This document shows positions 45,045 to 55,192 of a stretch of 64,000 nucleotides of DNA, one piece after another (position 1 is the stretch's first letter; the number at the start of each line of letters is the position of its first letter). The notes under the pieces are model-generated. The model saw only the letters and a program-made list of their open reading frames with translations. It did not search any database and was not told the DNA's origin. The position numbers and the translations under genes were made by a program. The DNA is from Kocuria sp. (lineage in GTDB: Bacteria > Actinomycetota > Actinomycetes > Actinomycetales > Micrococcaceae): the NCBI GenBank assembly GCA_030454085.1, contig JAKDJD010000013.1:6133-70132 (forward strand). The letters are read 5' to 3'.

Positions 45045-46301
45045 CTATGCCGGGTTCGCCGAGCGCGGTGCTCCCATTCCGGGGTCGATGCGTCCGGGGC
45101 CGGAGGCCGACGGGGCGATGTCGATGTCGAAAATTTCCGTGGGGAGGTAGACCGTGGCACAGGAATTCGGGACGTCGACGACGCCGGAGAACCTGCCCTC
45201 GATGGGTGCCGCGCCCAGCAGGAGAAAAGCCTGCTCGCGGGACCAGCCGAAGGTCGTCAGGTAGTCGATCGCGTGGAGAATGGCACGCTGGTAGGCCAGC
45301 TGCGAATCCAAGTAGCGCTGTTCGCCGTCGAGGGTCACGGAGGTCCCGGAAAAGGCGAGCCACTCGGAATACTGTGGGGCCGTTCTGCCGGGCATGAAGA
45401 TCGCGTTCTCGCTGACCCCATAGGTCTCCATGCCGCCCTTGATCACGTCGACACGCAGATCGATGTACCCGCCCATCTCGATGGCGCCGCAGAACGTGAT
45501 CTCCCCGTCCCCCTGCGAGAAGTGGAGATCTCCGACGGAGAGGTTTCCACCCTTGACGAACACGGGGTAGAAGACCCTGGAACCCTTGGTGAAGTTCTTG
45601 ATGTCCTGGTTGCCTCCGTTCTCCCGAGGGGGAGCGGTGCGTGCGGCCTCCGAGGCCACACGTCGGTAGTCCTCGCCTTCCAGCGTGCCCAGGATGGCGC
45701 TGTCGGGTTCGGGAGGCAGGGCCAGTGGCGGAAGGCGGTGGGGATCTGTGGCAATCAGATCTCCTTCACGTTTGTTCCATGAAGCCAGCAAGTCCGCGGA
45801 CGGGGCCGTGCCCATCAACCCTGGGTGGGTGATACCGGTGAAACTGACGCCGGGGATGTGGCGCGACGTCGCCGTATCGCCCGAGAAGTCCCAGACGGCT
45901 TTGTAAGCGTCCGGGAACTGGTCGACCAGGAAACTGCCTCCGTTGTTCTTGGGAAAAATCCCCGTATAGCCCCACCCTTGTCCCGCCAGGGGGCCCGTTT
46001 CCTGGGGGATCGGCCCGAGATCGAGGATGTCCACGACGAGCAAGTCGCCGGGTTCCGCGCCTTCGACGGCGAACGGCCCGGAGAGCGCGTGAACGACGTC
46101 GATCGGTGCGTCCCTGACGTCGTCGGCCGAGTCGTCGTTCTTGATGGCGCCGTCGAACCACTCCCGGCAATCAACCCTGAATGAGTCTCCAGGCTTCAGC
46201 GTTTCGATGGGCGGGATCTCGGGGTGCCAGCGGTTGTGGCCTATCTTCTCCTGGTCGGAGAAGGGCTTGTTCGAGTCGAGGGGGAAAATGACGTCCGGCA
46301 T
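45045..46301 (-). CDS. fmdA: Formamidase/acetamidase
   Basis: A 418-residue amidase that hydrolyses formamide or short aliphatic amides to ammonia and the acid. The FmdA_AmdA family features are complete: the start VIFPLDSNKPF, the zinc and substrate region HNRWHP, then LVVDILDLGPI, and GGNLSVGDLHFSQGDGE in the middle. Length matches the family (about 410). It lies downstream of an fmdB-type zinc-ribbon gene, as in Methylophilus fmdAB. Both would share a promoter with the palindrome near 46700. The role is nitrogen acquisition. Confidence 0.93.
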   Translation of the reverse strand: MPDVIFPLDSNKPFSDQEKIGHNRWHPEIPPIETLKPGDSFRVDCREWFDGAIKNDDSADDVRDAPIDVVHALSGPFAVEGAEPGDLLVVDILDLGPIPQETGPLAGQGWGYTGIFPKNNGGSFLVDQFPDAYKAVWDFSGDTATSRHIPGVSFTGITHPGLMGTAPSADLLASWNKREGDLIATDPHRLPPLALPPEPDSAILGTLEGEDYRRVASEAARTAPPRENGGNQDIKNFTKGSRVFYPVFVKGGNLSVGDLHFSQGDGEITFCGAIEMGGYIDLRVDVIKGGMETYGVSENAIFMPGRTAPQYSEWLAFSGTSVTLDGEQRYLDSQLAYQRAILHAIDYLTTFGWSREQAFLLLGAAPIEGRFSGVVDVPNSCATVYLPTEIFDIDIAPSASGPGRIDPGMGAPRSANPA

Positions 46302-46376
46302 GAGATTCCTTTCGGTGGGGGTAACTCGATGGAGCTCGCGCCGGCGGGGCGGTCGGCCCGCGCCTTCCGCGAGAGG

Positions 46377-46664
46377 TCAGGGTCGCGGAAGGTTGAGGTG
46401 CCGTGGGTCCTGGGTTGTCCTTGGCTGAGAGCCGCCGGGATGGTTGGGGACGCGCGTGACGATCTCAGGCTCGTGCGCGGAGCGCTCGGCGTCCCCGATG
46501 GCCTTCGCGCGGTCGGAGGCGAGGGCGGACAGCCCGATGGGGGAGAAGACCCGTACTGCCGTCTCGGAGCAGTTGCGGCACGTCCTCGATCCGGGAACCT
46601 CCGACATGCGATGCATGGCTTCGAAGACTCCACAGCGCGGGCATCGGAATTCGTACAGGGGCAT
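46377..46664 (-). CDS. fmdB: FmdB-type zinc ribbon regulatory protein
   Basis: A 95-residue protein starting MPLYEFRCPRCG, the FmdB signature. Two Cys pairs (CPRC and CRNC) about 20 residues apart form the zinc ribbon. The rest is low-complexity, Pro/Arg-rich. ATG 46664 has GAGG upstream; an in-frame start at 46694 would add 10 residues. FmdB was proposed as a positive regulator of the formamidase gene in Methylophilus. It lies 75 bases upstream of fmdA on the same strand. Confidence 0.88.
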   Translation of the reverse strand: MPLYEFRCPRCGVFEAMHRMSEVPGSRTCRNCSETAVRVFSPIGLSALASDRAKAIGDAERSAHEPEIVTRVPNHPGGSQPRTTQDPRHLNLPRP

Positions 46665-46690
46665 TCGCACCTCAAGAATGATGAGTGATA

Positions 46691-46710
46691 TCAAGCACTT
46701 CGTGCTTTGA
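46691..46710. promoter_or_regulatory. Inverted repeat upstream of fmdB-fmdA, possible operator
   Basis: AAGCAC-TTC-GTGCTT (46693-46707) is a perfect repeat, extended by TC and GA on the outside. It lies about 27 bases before the fmdB start, in the position of a promoter. It could be a repressor site or a short leader hairpin. Confidence 0.45.
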
Positions 46711-46755
46711 GATTACGCCCGGCGCCATGTCCGGTCAACGACGGAGCCGTGAGGT

Positions 46756-47637
46756 TCAGCGGGAGCGCAGGAAACCCATGAGTGTCTCGGTGATGTCGGG
46801 GCTCGTGGCGAGCGCCTGGTTGTTGAGATGAGTGACCGGGGCAAGCAATCGGACCGAGGAAGTCAGCCAGACACCGTCGGACTCCATGAGGTCTTTCGGA
46901 TAGAGCGGACCGAACCCCACGTCCCACCCCGAGTCTCTGGCACCTTCGAAGAGCGCCCCTTGCGTGGTGCCGGGAAGGATCCCGTGATTCGGCTCCGGGG
47001 TGAACAGCGTCAGCCTGCCCTGGTCTCTCCTCGCGACCACGACCGAGCTCGTCGCCCCCTCGAGGATCCGCCGGTCCGACGCCGTGAAGATCGCTTCCTG
47101 CGCACCGAGTGATTTCACGTGTCTCAGTACGGCCATGTTGACCGCGTAGGAGAGGGTTTTGGCTCCCGCCAGGAGCCAGGGGTACGACGTGTCCTCGGCG
47201 GGGTCATGGCCTCGCGGAAGCAGCATCGCTCTGACCCCGTTCTCCCGCTGCCCGATCGTTGAGGCCGGTACCCCGCTGACGATCACGAGTCCGTAGGGAC
47301 CTTCATCCGACGTGTCCCGGCTGATGAGGAGTTTTACCGTATGTTCGACGCCGAGTTCCGTCCTGGTGCCCGGCCCTGCGGATTCCAGGGCGAGGGCCGT
47401 GGCCTGCCGCCACGCGGCGTCGTCCGGGTCGGATATTTTCAGGAGCCTGGCGGAATTGGCCAGCCGAGTGAGGTGGAGGTCGAATTTCCGCACCTGCGAG
47501 TCCACGGCGAGCATGGTCTCGAAGACTCCGTCTCCCCGCGTGTAGCCTTCGTCGTCGATCCTGATCAGTGGCGCCGAGGCGTCGAGGAGGGTTCCCGTGG
47601 GGAAATTGTGGTCAATGCGTACAACCGTGGGTGCCAT
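46756..47637 (-). CDS. Class IV aminotransferase / aminodeoxychorismate lyase-like
   Basis: A 293-residue PLP enzyme of fold type IV. RGDGVFETM contains the early Arg-Gly-Asp motif; the PLP Lys is in AGAKTLSYAVNM; EGATSSVVVAR and GILPGTTQGAL form the phosphate-binding region. This set fits 4-amino-4-deoxychorismate lyase (PabC) better than branched-chain aminotransferase, but D-amino acid transaminases are close. An in-frame ATG at 47646 would add three residues. It is alone, separated from the drug exporter by 47 bases. No pab genes adjoin it. Confidence 0.85.
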   Translation of the reverse strand: MAPTVVRIDHNFPTGTLLDASAPLIRIDDEGYTRGDGVFETMLAVDSQVRKFDLHLTRLANSARLLKISDPDDAAWRQATALALESAGPGTRTELGVEHTVKLLISRDTSDEGPYGLVIVSGVPASTIGQRENGVRAMLLPRGHDPAEDTSYPWLLAGAKTLSYAVNMAVLRHVKSLGAQEAIFTASDRRILEGATSSVVVARRDQGRLTLFTPEPNHGILPGTTQGALFEGARDSGWDVGFGPLYPKDLMESDGVWLTSSVRLLAPVTHLNNQALATSPDITETLMGFLRSR

Positions 47638-47683
47638 ACGTCTCATTAAACGTCATCTTCGCCGGTCGCACGAGGGGCGCAGA

Positions 47684-48937
47684 TCATGTCCGTGGTTCGA
47701 AAACCCGGGAAGCGAGGAGAAAGAGGATGAGGGCGACGCCGCTGCACCCGACCATCATCCCGGCCATGGGCAACACGGCGTGTTCGCCGGCGGAGCTCAC
47801 GAGCGGTGACACGAGGCCCCCCATCAGGGCTTGCAGGCCGCCGAGCAGCGCGGAACTCGCGCCCGCGTATTCGCGGCCTTGTTGCAGTGCCAACGAGGTC
47901 GCATTGCCGAAAACAAGGCCCTGGGCGGCGGCGGTGGCGAAGAGGCAGAGGAGCGTGAGCACCAGGGACAATCCGAAGCACGCGAGGGCCAAGAACACGA
48001 GCGTGGCCGCATTCGATACCAGAATTCCGGCCAAGCCGATGCCCTGAGGCCGGTATTTCCGGAGCAGGACATTGGACACCCAGGAGAACGCCAGGATCCC
48101 GAAGGAGTTGACCGCGAAGACCAACGCGTACTCCGTCGCGGACATGCCCAGGTTGTTCTGCAGCACGTAGGTAGACCCTGAAATGTAGGAGAACAGGGTT
48201 CCGAACGAGAAGACGAAGGCGAGCATGTACGTGACGTATGCAGGGCGCCGGAGTATCCGGGCGATCCCGTGGCCGGAGGCCCTGAGGCCGCCGCCGTGAC
48301 GACGTTCCCGCGGCAGGGATTCGGGAAAGAGGAAGAGAACCCCCAGGGCCATGGCAAGCGTCATGGCGGTGAGAACCCAGAACACCGTCCGCCACGGCGC
48401 GAACCCGAGGATGATGCCACCGAGGGTCGGGGCCAGGACGGGCGAGATGCCGTTGACCATCATCATGAAGTTCATGTATCTGGTCGTCTGGTGCCCCTCG
48501 GTCAGATCCGTGACGGCGGACCTGGCCAGGACCACTCCGGCCGCCCCGGAGAAACCCATGAGGAACCGTAGGGCGATGAGCAGGTACACCGTCGGGGCGA
48601 CGGCGCACCCCGCCGTGGCCAGGACGCAGACCAGCGAGCAGACAACGAGGGGAAGGCGTCGTCCCCACTGGTCCGAGAGGGGCCCGACGACGATCTGCCC
48701 GATTGCGAGCCCCGCCATGAAGGCCGAGAGGGTGAGTTGGACCTGCGACGCCGTCGTCCCGAGGTCGTGAGTCATCTGTGGGAAAGCCGCCAGGTACATG
48801 TCGGTGCCCAAGGGGGCTATGCCGGTCAGGGTCCCCAACAGGATGACAAGGGGCACCGATATGCGCGAAGCGGCGGAGTGCAAGTTGACCTCAGGATTCT
48901 CGACGACGGGTGATGCAGGGGCGTGCAGGAGGGACAA
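47684..48937 (-). CDS. Bcr/CflA-type MFS drug exporter
   Basis: A 417-residue transporter with twelve helices. The DHA1 Bcr/CflA features are visible: PLGTDMYLAAFPQMTHDLG, then GQIVVGPLSDQWGRR in the loop between helices two and three, and VLARSAVTDL (motif C region) in helix five. It starts at TTG 48937, which has GGAGG 8 bases upstream; no ATG serves. It follows the P-loop kinase and phosphatase genes on the same strand, with 18 bases between kinase stop and this start, so the three are probably co-transcribed. Confidence 0.9.
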   Translation of the reverse strand: MSLLHAPASPVVENPEVNLHSAASRISVPLVILLGTLTGIAPLGTDMYLAAFPQMTHDLGTTASQVQLTLSAFMAGLAIGQIVVGPLSDQWGRRLPLVVCSLVCVLATAGCAVAPTVYLLIALRFLMGFSGAAGVVLARSAVTDLTEGHQTTRYMNFMMMVNGISPVLAPTLGGIILGFAPWRTVFWVLTAMTLAMALGVLFLFPESLPRERRHGGGLRASGHGIARILRRPAYVTYMLAFVFSFGTLFSYISGSTYVLQNNLGMSATEYALVFAVNSFGILAFSWVSNVLLRKYRPQGIGLAGILVSNAATLVFLALACFGLSLVLTLLCLFATAAAQGLVFGNATSLALQQGREYAGASSALLGGLQALMGGLVSPLVSSAGEHAVLPMAGMMVGCSGVALILFLLASRVFEPRT

Positions 48938-48955
48938 GAGTGGGACCTCCGCAGG

Positions 48956-49558
48956 TTACCGCGCGAAGAGTCTTTCCTCCTGCTCGGCCCAGACCTGCCA
49001 GTAGGGCCGGTAGAGATCTCCGTCCCGGGTCAGTGCCCGGTACCTGCGGATGGTTGATTCCAGGTGGAGCCAGATGCCGAAATGGGGCCGAACTTCCTGG
49101 TGGCCGGGGGCGATGGCCCCGACGCCCTCGGCGATGATGACGTTCGCGCCAGCGCTCAGCGTCCGTCCCCTCGGTTCCCGTCGGTTTCTGGCCCAGTCCC
49201 AGGCGTGCCACGTGGCGTCCTCGTTGCGCAGAACCCGCCCCAGGATCGCGGCGTATTCGTCCACTCCGGATTCCAGACCTTCCCACCCCGGGTAGAGATC
49301 CTCGAGGCGGAACAGCTCGGCCGCGTCATTGCCCTCCTCCGAGGTGATGCGCTCCAAGAGCCGGGTGGCAAGGCTCGACTTGCCCGCGCCCGAGCGACCG
49401 TCGATGGCTATGACGAAGGGCTCGGGCCCCGCGGCCAGGGATCGAGCCAGCCCGATGGCCCGCCACAGGTCGTCCTCGCGCTGGGTATCGATGGTATGGG
49501 AGTGCATGACCCAAATGGGCTGGTGCGCGAGCGCTGAGCTCCTGGCTGCTGCCGTCAC
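48956..49558 (-). CDS. P-loop kinase, uridine kinase-like
   Basis: A 200-residue protein with Walker A GRSGAGKSS near residue 53, a Walker B-like Asp in RLEDLYPGW, and a lid with Arg pairs (RNRREPRG). It resembles uridine kinase/phosphoribulokinase-like enzymes annotated only as (d)NTP-binding or AAA proteins in actinobacteria. The starting codon is GTG 49558, overlapping the phosphatase stop. The ending WQVWAEQEERLFAR is characteristic for this group: WxxWAxQE. Substrate not known. Confidence 0.78.
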   Translation of the reverse strand: MTAAARSSALAHQPIWVMHSHTIDTQREDDLWRAIGLARSLAAGPEPFVIAIDGRSGAGKSSLATRLLERITSEEGNDAAELFRLEDLYPGWEGLESGVDEYAAILGRVLRNEDATWHAWDWARNRREPRGRTLSAGANVIIAEGVGAIAPGHQEVRPHFGIWLHLESTIRRYRALTRDGDLYRPYWQVWAEQEERLFAR

Positions 49559-50061
49559 GGTTCCTCGCGCCGGGATCCCGTGTTCCGAGAGACGTCCTCG
49601 ATCACGCCCTGGACCGAGTCCTCGATCATGCCGAAGGTCCGATCGAAATCCGACGCGTCTCCGTACCAGGGGTCGTAGATCCCGATGTCCTCGAGCGCTT
49701 CTCCCGCCGCGGAGGGATCGTACTCGCGCATCAGGTGGATCTTGTCTGCCTGATTCTCGTTCGCGGCCATGGTTCTGAGAGCGCGATAGTGGGGCACGTC
49801 GAGTGCGAGAACCAGATCGTTGTTCTCGAGATCTTCCCTGGTGACCTGCCGGGCGCGGTGACCGCTGGTGTCGATCCCCAGCCTGTCCATGACTTTCCGG
49901 GCCCGTGGATCGATGGGGTTGCCCTGCTCCTCGTCGCTGACTCCGGCGGAGGTGACGACGACGTCGTCCAGGTCGGCCTCGCGGGCGGCCTCACGGACGA
50001 GGTATTCGGCCATGGGGGAACGGCAGATGTTTCCTGTGCAAACGGTCACGATGCGATACAT
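49555..50061 (-). CDS. Low molecular weight protein-tyrosine phosphatase
   Basis: A 168-residue phosphatase. The P-loop is CTGNICRS with nucleophile Cys8 and Arg14, right at the N-terminus as required. The general acid Asp is in IYDPWYGD. ATG 50061 is the only start compatible with the fold; the frame is open further upstream. Members remove phosphate from tyrosine on proteins of exopolysaccharide or stress pathways; some are secreted virulence factors. First gene of a three-gene unit. Confidence 0.93.
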   Translation of the reverse strand: MYRIVTVCTGNICRSPMAEYLVREAAREADLDDVVVTSAGVSDEEQGNPIDPRARKVMDRLGIDTSGHRARQVTREDLENNDLVLALDVPHYRALRTMAANENQADKIHLMREYDPSAAGEALEDIGIYDPWYGDASDFDRTFGMIEDSVQGVIEDVSRNTGSRREEP

Positions 50062-50192
50062 GCCGTCCACGTTACCGGGCCGACGCCGCCGTGGGGAGCT
50101 GTGGGAGGCGCCCGGGTGAACGTACTCTGGAACGTAGACCTGTTGTCGAGACCCGAGCACCCGAAAGTGCAGAATCAGGGAAGGCGAATCCC

Positions 50193-50789
50193 ATGAGCCA
50201 TAGTCCTGCCCCGGAGCCGAATGGGGCGCGTCCTGGAGACGTCCGCGGAGACCTGCACCTTGGGCGCCAGGTCTATGGCGAGGGGGCGCGCAAACCTCGC
50301 ACCGGCCTGATCGTGACCCTCTCGATCGGTGGTGCAGTGCTCCTGGCGCTGATGATCGCCGGGGCATTCGTCGTCACCGGACTGCTGAGCGGTGGCAAGG
50401 TCGACGACGCGGCAGACTTCCGTGCCAAGGTCAAGCAGGTGGGCGAGGACCACGACGCCGAGCAGTGCAGCGATGTCGACGACACGGTCCTTGCCTCCTC
50501 CTTCTCGTCCGCGGCTTTTCCCGAGGACACCGAGATCTATCTCTGCTCGGACGTTGATCTGACCGATCCTGCGGCGGTCTCTTCCGCGGACGAGGACACG
50601 AAGCTCCTGGTGGGCGCGTACTCCCGAGAGGAGTCCGACATGAAATCGCCCATGAGTCAGACGGTGGACACGGTGTCCGCGGATGGTCAGAGCCAATCCT
50701 GGGCCCTGGAATCGGATCATTGGGCCGTGGTCGGAAACGTCGGCACCTCCCGCGAGGCCAAGAAGGCCTTGGGAGGAGACGCCTGGTAA
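50193..50789 (+). CDS. Unknown single-pass membrane protein
   Basis: A 198-residue protein. A polar N-terminus (about 35 residues) precedes one transmembrane helix (TGLIVTLSIGGAVLLALMIAGAFVV in part), then an extracytoplasmic domain of about 130 residues with two Cys (in EQCSDVDD and YLCSDVDL) that could form a disulfide. ATG 50193 follows AGGGAAGG; an in-frame codon at 50091 precedes it. No family is recognised. Downstream is the dnaK promoter region. Confidence 0.75.
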   Translation: MSHSPAPEPNGARPGDVRGDLHLGRQVYGEGARKPRTGLIVTLSIGGAVLLALMIAGAFVVTGLLSGGKVDDAADFRAKVKQVGEDHDAEQCSDVDDTVLASSFSSAAFPEDTEIYLCSDVDLTDPAAVSSADEDTKLLVGAYSREESDMKSPMSQTVDTVSADGQSQSWALESDHWAVVGNVGTSREAKKALGGDAW

Positions 50790-50830
50790 TCCCGCTGACG
50801 AGGCATCTTGGGCCGAGCTGCCGATAGAAA

Positions 50831-50851
50831 GTTGAGTTTGGTTCACTCAAC
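50831..50851. promoter_or_regulatory. HAIR operator 1 upstream of dnaK
   Basis: GTTGAGT, seven bases, ACTCAAC. It differs from the consensus CTTGAGT-N7-ACTCAAG only by the outer pair, and does so symmetrically. It lies just upstream of the TTGACA (50856-50861) of the dnaK promoter. Confidence 0.88.
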
Positions 50852-50855
50852 TCTC

Positions 50856-50884
50856 TTGACATATGTCCTGGCTGTGGCAGACTT
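50856..50884 (+). promoter_or_regulatory. dnaK promoter
   Basis: TTGACA at 50856-50861 and, after 17 bases, AGACTT at 50879-50884 as a weak -10. The -10 overlaps the start of HAIR box 2, so HspR bound there would block polymerase. Confidence 0.65.
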
Positions 50885-50902
50885 GAGTCAGGACAACTCA
50901 AG
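50882..50902. promoter_or_regulatory. HAIR operator 2 upstream of dnaK
   Basis: CTTGAGT (50882-50888), CAGGACA, ACTCAAG (50896-50902): a perfect match to the HspR operator consensus. It lies 104 bases before the dnaK start, over the -10 region. Confidence 0.95.
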
Positions 50903-51006
50903 AAGTGAGACCTCCGGGTGTGCAAGATGGAGTGCCCACGCCGCAGATCCTCGCGGTGAGGACCCGAATGCGCCCCGGTTTTCGGACAAATTAAGGAGAA
51001 CCCCGT

Positions 51007-52865
<1,859 letters not shown>

Positions 52866-52866
<1 letters not shown>

Positions 52867-53489
52867 TGACTGAGCCGAACAACACCAATAACCCTGAAGG
52901 GAACGACCCGCTGGAGGACGCCTTCAACGCTCCCGACGCGGAAGGAGCTCCCCAGGCGGAAGGCGCCGAGGGTGTAGGTGCTGAGGCCGACGGTCAGGGT
53001 GGGTCCGCGGCGGAAGCCGCCGCGGACCCCTCCGAGGGGGAGCCCATCGAGGACCCCACCACGGAGGCCGAGAAGCTCGCCAACGAGCGACTCGAGGACC
53101 TTCGCCGCCTCCAGGCAGAGTTCATGAACTTCAAGAACCGGTCCCAGAAGGAACGGGACCAGCTTCGGGAGTTCGTTGTCGCCGACGTGGTCAGCTCGTT
53201 GTTGCCCGTGATCGATGACATCGACGCTGCCCGCAAGGCGGGTGACCTCGACGACGGGCCGTTCGCCGCCATCGCCACCAAGTTCGAGGACGCGCTGACC
53301 AAGCACGGCCTGGAGCGGTACGGCGATACCGGCGACCAGTTCGACCCCAAGGTCCATGAGGCCGTGATGCAGCAGCCGACCAGTGAGGTCGAGCCGGACC
53401 AGGTCTCCATGGTGTTCCGCAGCGGATACCGGGTTCAGGACCGGGTGTTGCGTCCAGCCCAGGTGGCCGTGGCCGTTGCCGAGGACTGA
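52866..53489 (+). CDS. grpE: Nucleotide exchange factor GrpE
   Basis: A 207-residue dimeric exchange factor for DnaK. The first about 60 residues are acidic and disordered. The coiled coil begins with LANERLEDLRRLQAEFMNFKNR (in part), the GrpE signature region, and the C-terminal beta domain contains VHEAVMQQPTS and RSGYRVQDRVLRPAQVAV in part. Its ATG overlaps the dnaK stop. A 194-base gap with a hairpin separates it from dnaJ. Confidence 0.95.
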
Positions 53490-53540
53490 TCAAGGAAATT
53501 GAGGGCGGCTTGGGGAAACCTGGCCCTGCCCAGCGCGATG

Positions 53541-53596
53541 ACGACGCCGGGACGACGCTCCTCCGCTCCAGCGGTGGGGGAGCGGCCCGGCGTCGT
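53541..53596 (+). terminator. Long hairpin between grpE and dnaJ
   Basis: ACGACGCCGGG (53541-53551) pairs exactly with CCCGGCGTCGT (53586-53596). A smaller stem GCTCC/GGAGC forms inside. No T run follows, so it may reduce rather than end transcription into dnaJ, or protect the dnaK-grpE message end. Confidence 0.5.
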
Positions 53597-53683
53597 TCGT
53601 TCCTGAAGCCAATCCCGTGGAGAGCGGGAACAACGACGAAAGCCACGACGAAGACATACCCAACGCTTTGAAAGGAGGCGTCA

Positions 53684-54709
53684 ATGGCTAGCGAGAATTG
53701 GTTGGAGAAAGACTTCTACAAGGTTCTGGGCGTCTCCAAGGACGCCAGCGAGGCCGATATCAAGAAGGCCTACCGCAAGCTGGCACGGAAGTACCACCCG
53801 GACCAGAACCCCGGGGACGAGGCCGCAGAGAAGAAGTTCAAAGAGGTCTCGGAGGCCAATACTGTTCTCGCCGACCCGGAACAACGGAAGCAGTACGATG
53901 CAATCCGTGCCATGGGATCGGGTGCCCGGTTCAGCGCCGGTGCGGGCGGCCCGGGTGGACCGGGAGGCGCCGGCGGCGCTGGGGGCTTCGAGGACATGTT
54001 CGGTGACATGTTCGGCGGTCGCACCAGGACCACGTACGGAGGCAACCCGTACGGGGGCGGACCCCGCATGCAGTACGGCTCATCCGGCGGGGATCCTTTC
54101 GCGGACCTGTTCGGCGGGGGCGGCTTCGGAGGCCAGAACCCGTTCGGCGCCCAGCAACAGCCTCGCAACCCGGATGTCGAGGCGAGCGTGACGATCGATT
54201 TCGGCCAGTCCTTGGAAGGGGCCAAGGTCAAGGTCAATCGGCCCGACCAGCGAAGTACCACGATCCGACTTCCGGAAGGTGTTCGGGACGGCCAGAAGGT
54301 CCGGCTCCGGGGCAAGGGCAGCATCGGCCCCGGCGGGAAATCGGACCTGATCGTGACCGTCCACGTGAGGCCGCACGAAGTCTACGAGAGGGACGGCGAC
54401 AATCTCACGATTCGTGTCCCCGTCACCTACGAGGAAGCTGCCCTCGGAACCGTCCTGGCTGTGCCCACGACCGATGGTTCGGTGGTACGTTTGCGTCTCA
54501 AAGCGGGTCAGGAACCGGGAACCAGGATGCGAGTCAAAGGCCGAGGCGTGAAGACCAAGAAGCATGCAGGAGATCTCTACGTGATTCCGGAGATCCAGGT
54601 ACCTCAGGACCTGTCCGCCGAGGCGGAGGATGCCCTGAAGAAATTCACAGAGCTGGCCTCCCAAGGAGATCCGCGGGAGGGTCTGGCAGAGAAGGCAAAG
54701 GTCGTGTAA
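53684..54709 (+). CDS. dnaJ: DnaJ co-chaperone lacking the zinc finger
   Basis: A 341-residue J protein. The J domain (residues about 9-75) has HPD in RKYHPDQN. A Gly/Phe-rich region covers 85-160, and the two C-terminal peptide-binding barrels follow. The four CxxCxGxG zinc repeats of classical DnaJ are absent and the protein contains no Cys pairs, so it is class B (CbpA-like) in form, although it occupies the dnaJ position in the operon. ATG 53684 has AAAGGAGG upstream. It is followed by hspR after 3 bases. Confidence 0.94.
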   Translation: MASENWLEKDFYKVLGVSKDASEADIKKAYRKLARKYHPDQNPGDEAAEKKFKEVSEANTVLADPEQRKQYDAIRAMGSGARFSAGAGGPGGPGGAGGAGGFEDMFGDMFGGRTRTTYGGNPYGGGPRMQYGSSGGDPFADLFGGGGFGGQNPFGAQQQPRNPDVEASVTIDFGQSLEGAKVKVNRPDQRSTTIRLPEGVRDGQKVRLRGKGSIGPGGKSDLIVTVHVRPHEVYERDGDNLTIRVPVTYEEAALGTVLAVPTTDGSVVRLRLKAGQEPGTRMRVKGRGVKTKKHAGDLYVIPEIQVPQDLSAEAEDALKKFTELASQGDPREGLAEKAKVV

Positions 54710-54712
54710 TCC

Positions 54713-55192
54713 ATGCAATTCAGCGACGTGAACCAGCCGCTCTTCGTGATTTCGGTGGCAGCCGAGCTCGCGGAGATGCACCCCCAGACGCTCAGGCAGT
54801 ATGACCGGCTCGGACTGGTGACACCGTCGCGATTGCCCGGACGGGCCCGTCGCTACTCGCAGAAGGACGTCACACGCCTGCGACAGATCCAGCAGCTCTC
54901 GCAGGAAGGCGTGTCTCTCGAAGGCATCAAACGGGTCCTCCAGCTCGAGAACCAGGTCGATGCGTTGCAATCGCGGGTTCGTGAGCTGACCGATGAATTG
55001 CAGGAAGCCCGGGACCGTCTCGAGGAGTCCTCCCGTGTTTTTGCCGCGACCATCGGTGGCGACGTCGTGAAATTGGGCCGGGGGCAGAGGCCCAGTCGTC
55101 AGCCGCAGGGCAAGGCGCTGGTCATCAGCAGGCCCCAGTTGCCCGCGCGCGCCAATCCACCGGCCGGCGGGGGAGCTGGCCGGTGGAACTGA
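54713..55192 (+). CDS. hspR: Heat-shock repressor HspR (MerR family)
   Basis: A 159-residue MerR-type repressor. The winged helix-turn-helix begins VISVAAELAEMHPQTLRQYDRLGLV (in part) and RYSQKDVTRLRQIQQLSQEGVS continues it; a coiled coil follows (residues about 80-110). HspR binds HAIR sequences with DnaK as co-repressor. Three such sites lie in this window: two before dnaK and one before clpB. The last about 45 residues are basic and Pro/Gly-rich. Its TGA directly abuts the trmB stop on the other strand. Confidence 0.96.
   Translation: MQFSDVNQPLFVISVAAELAEMHPQTLRQYDRLGLVTPSRLPGRARRYSQKDVTRLRQIQQLSQEGVSLEGIKRVLQLENQVDALQSRVRELTDELQEARDRLEESSRVFAATIGGDVVKLGRGQRPSRQPQGKALVISRPQLPARANPPAGGGAGRWN

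Noticed and set aside
50091..50192. Earlier start for the membrane protein gene at 50193
   Set aside because: The additional residues have no ribosome site and the start at 50193 has AGGGAAGG at proper distance.
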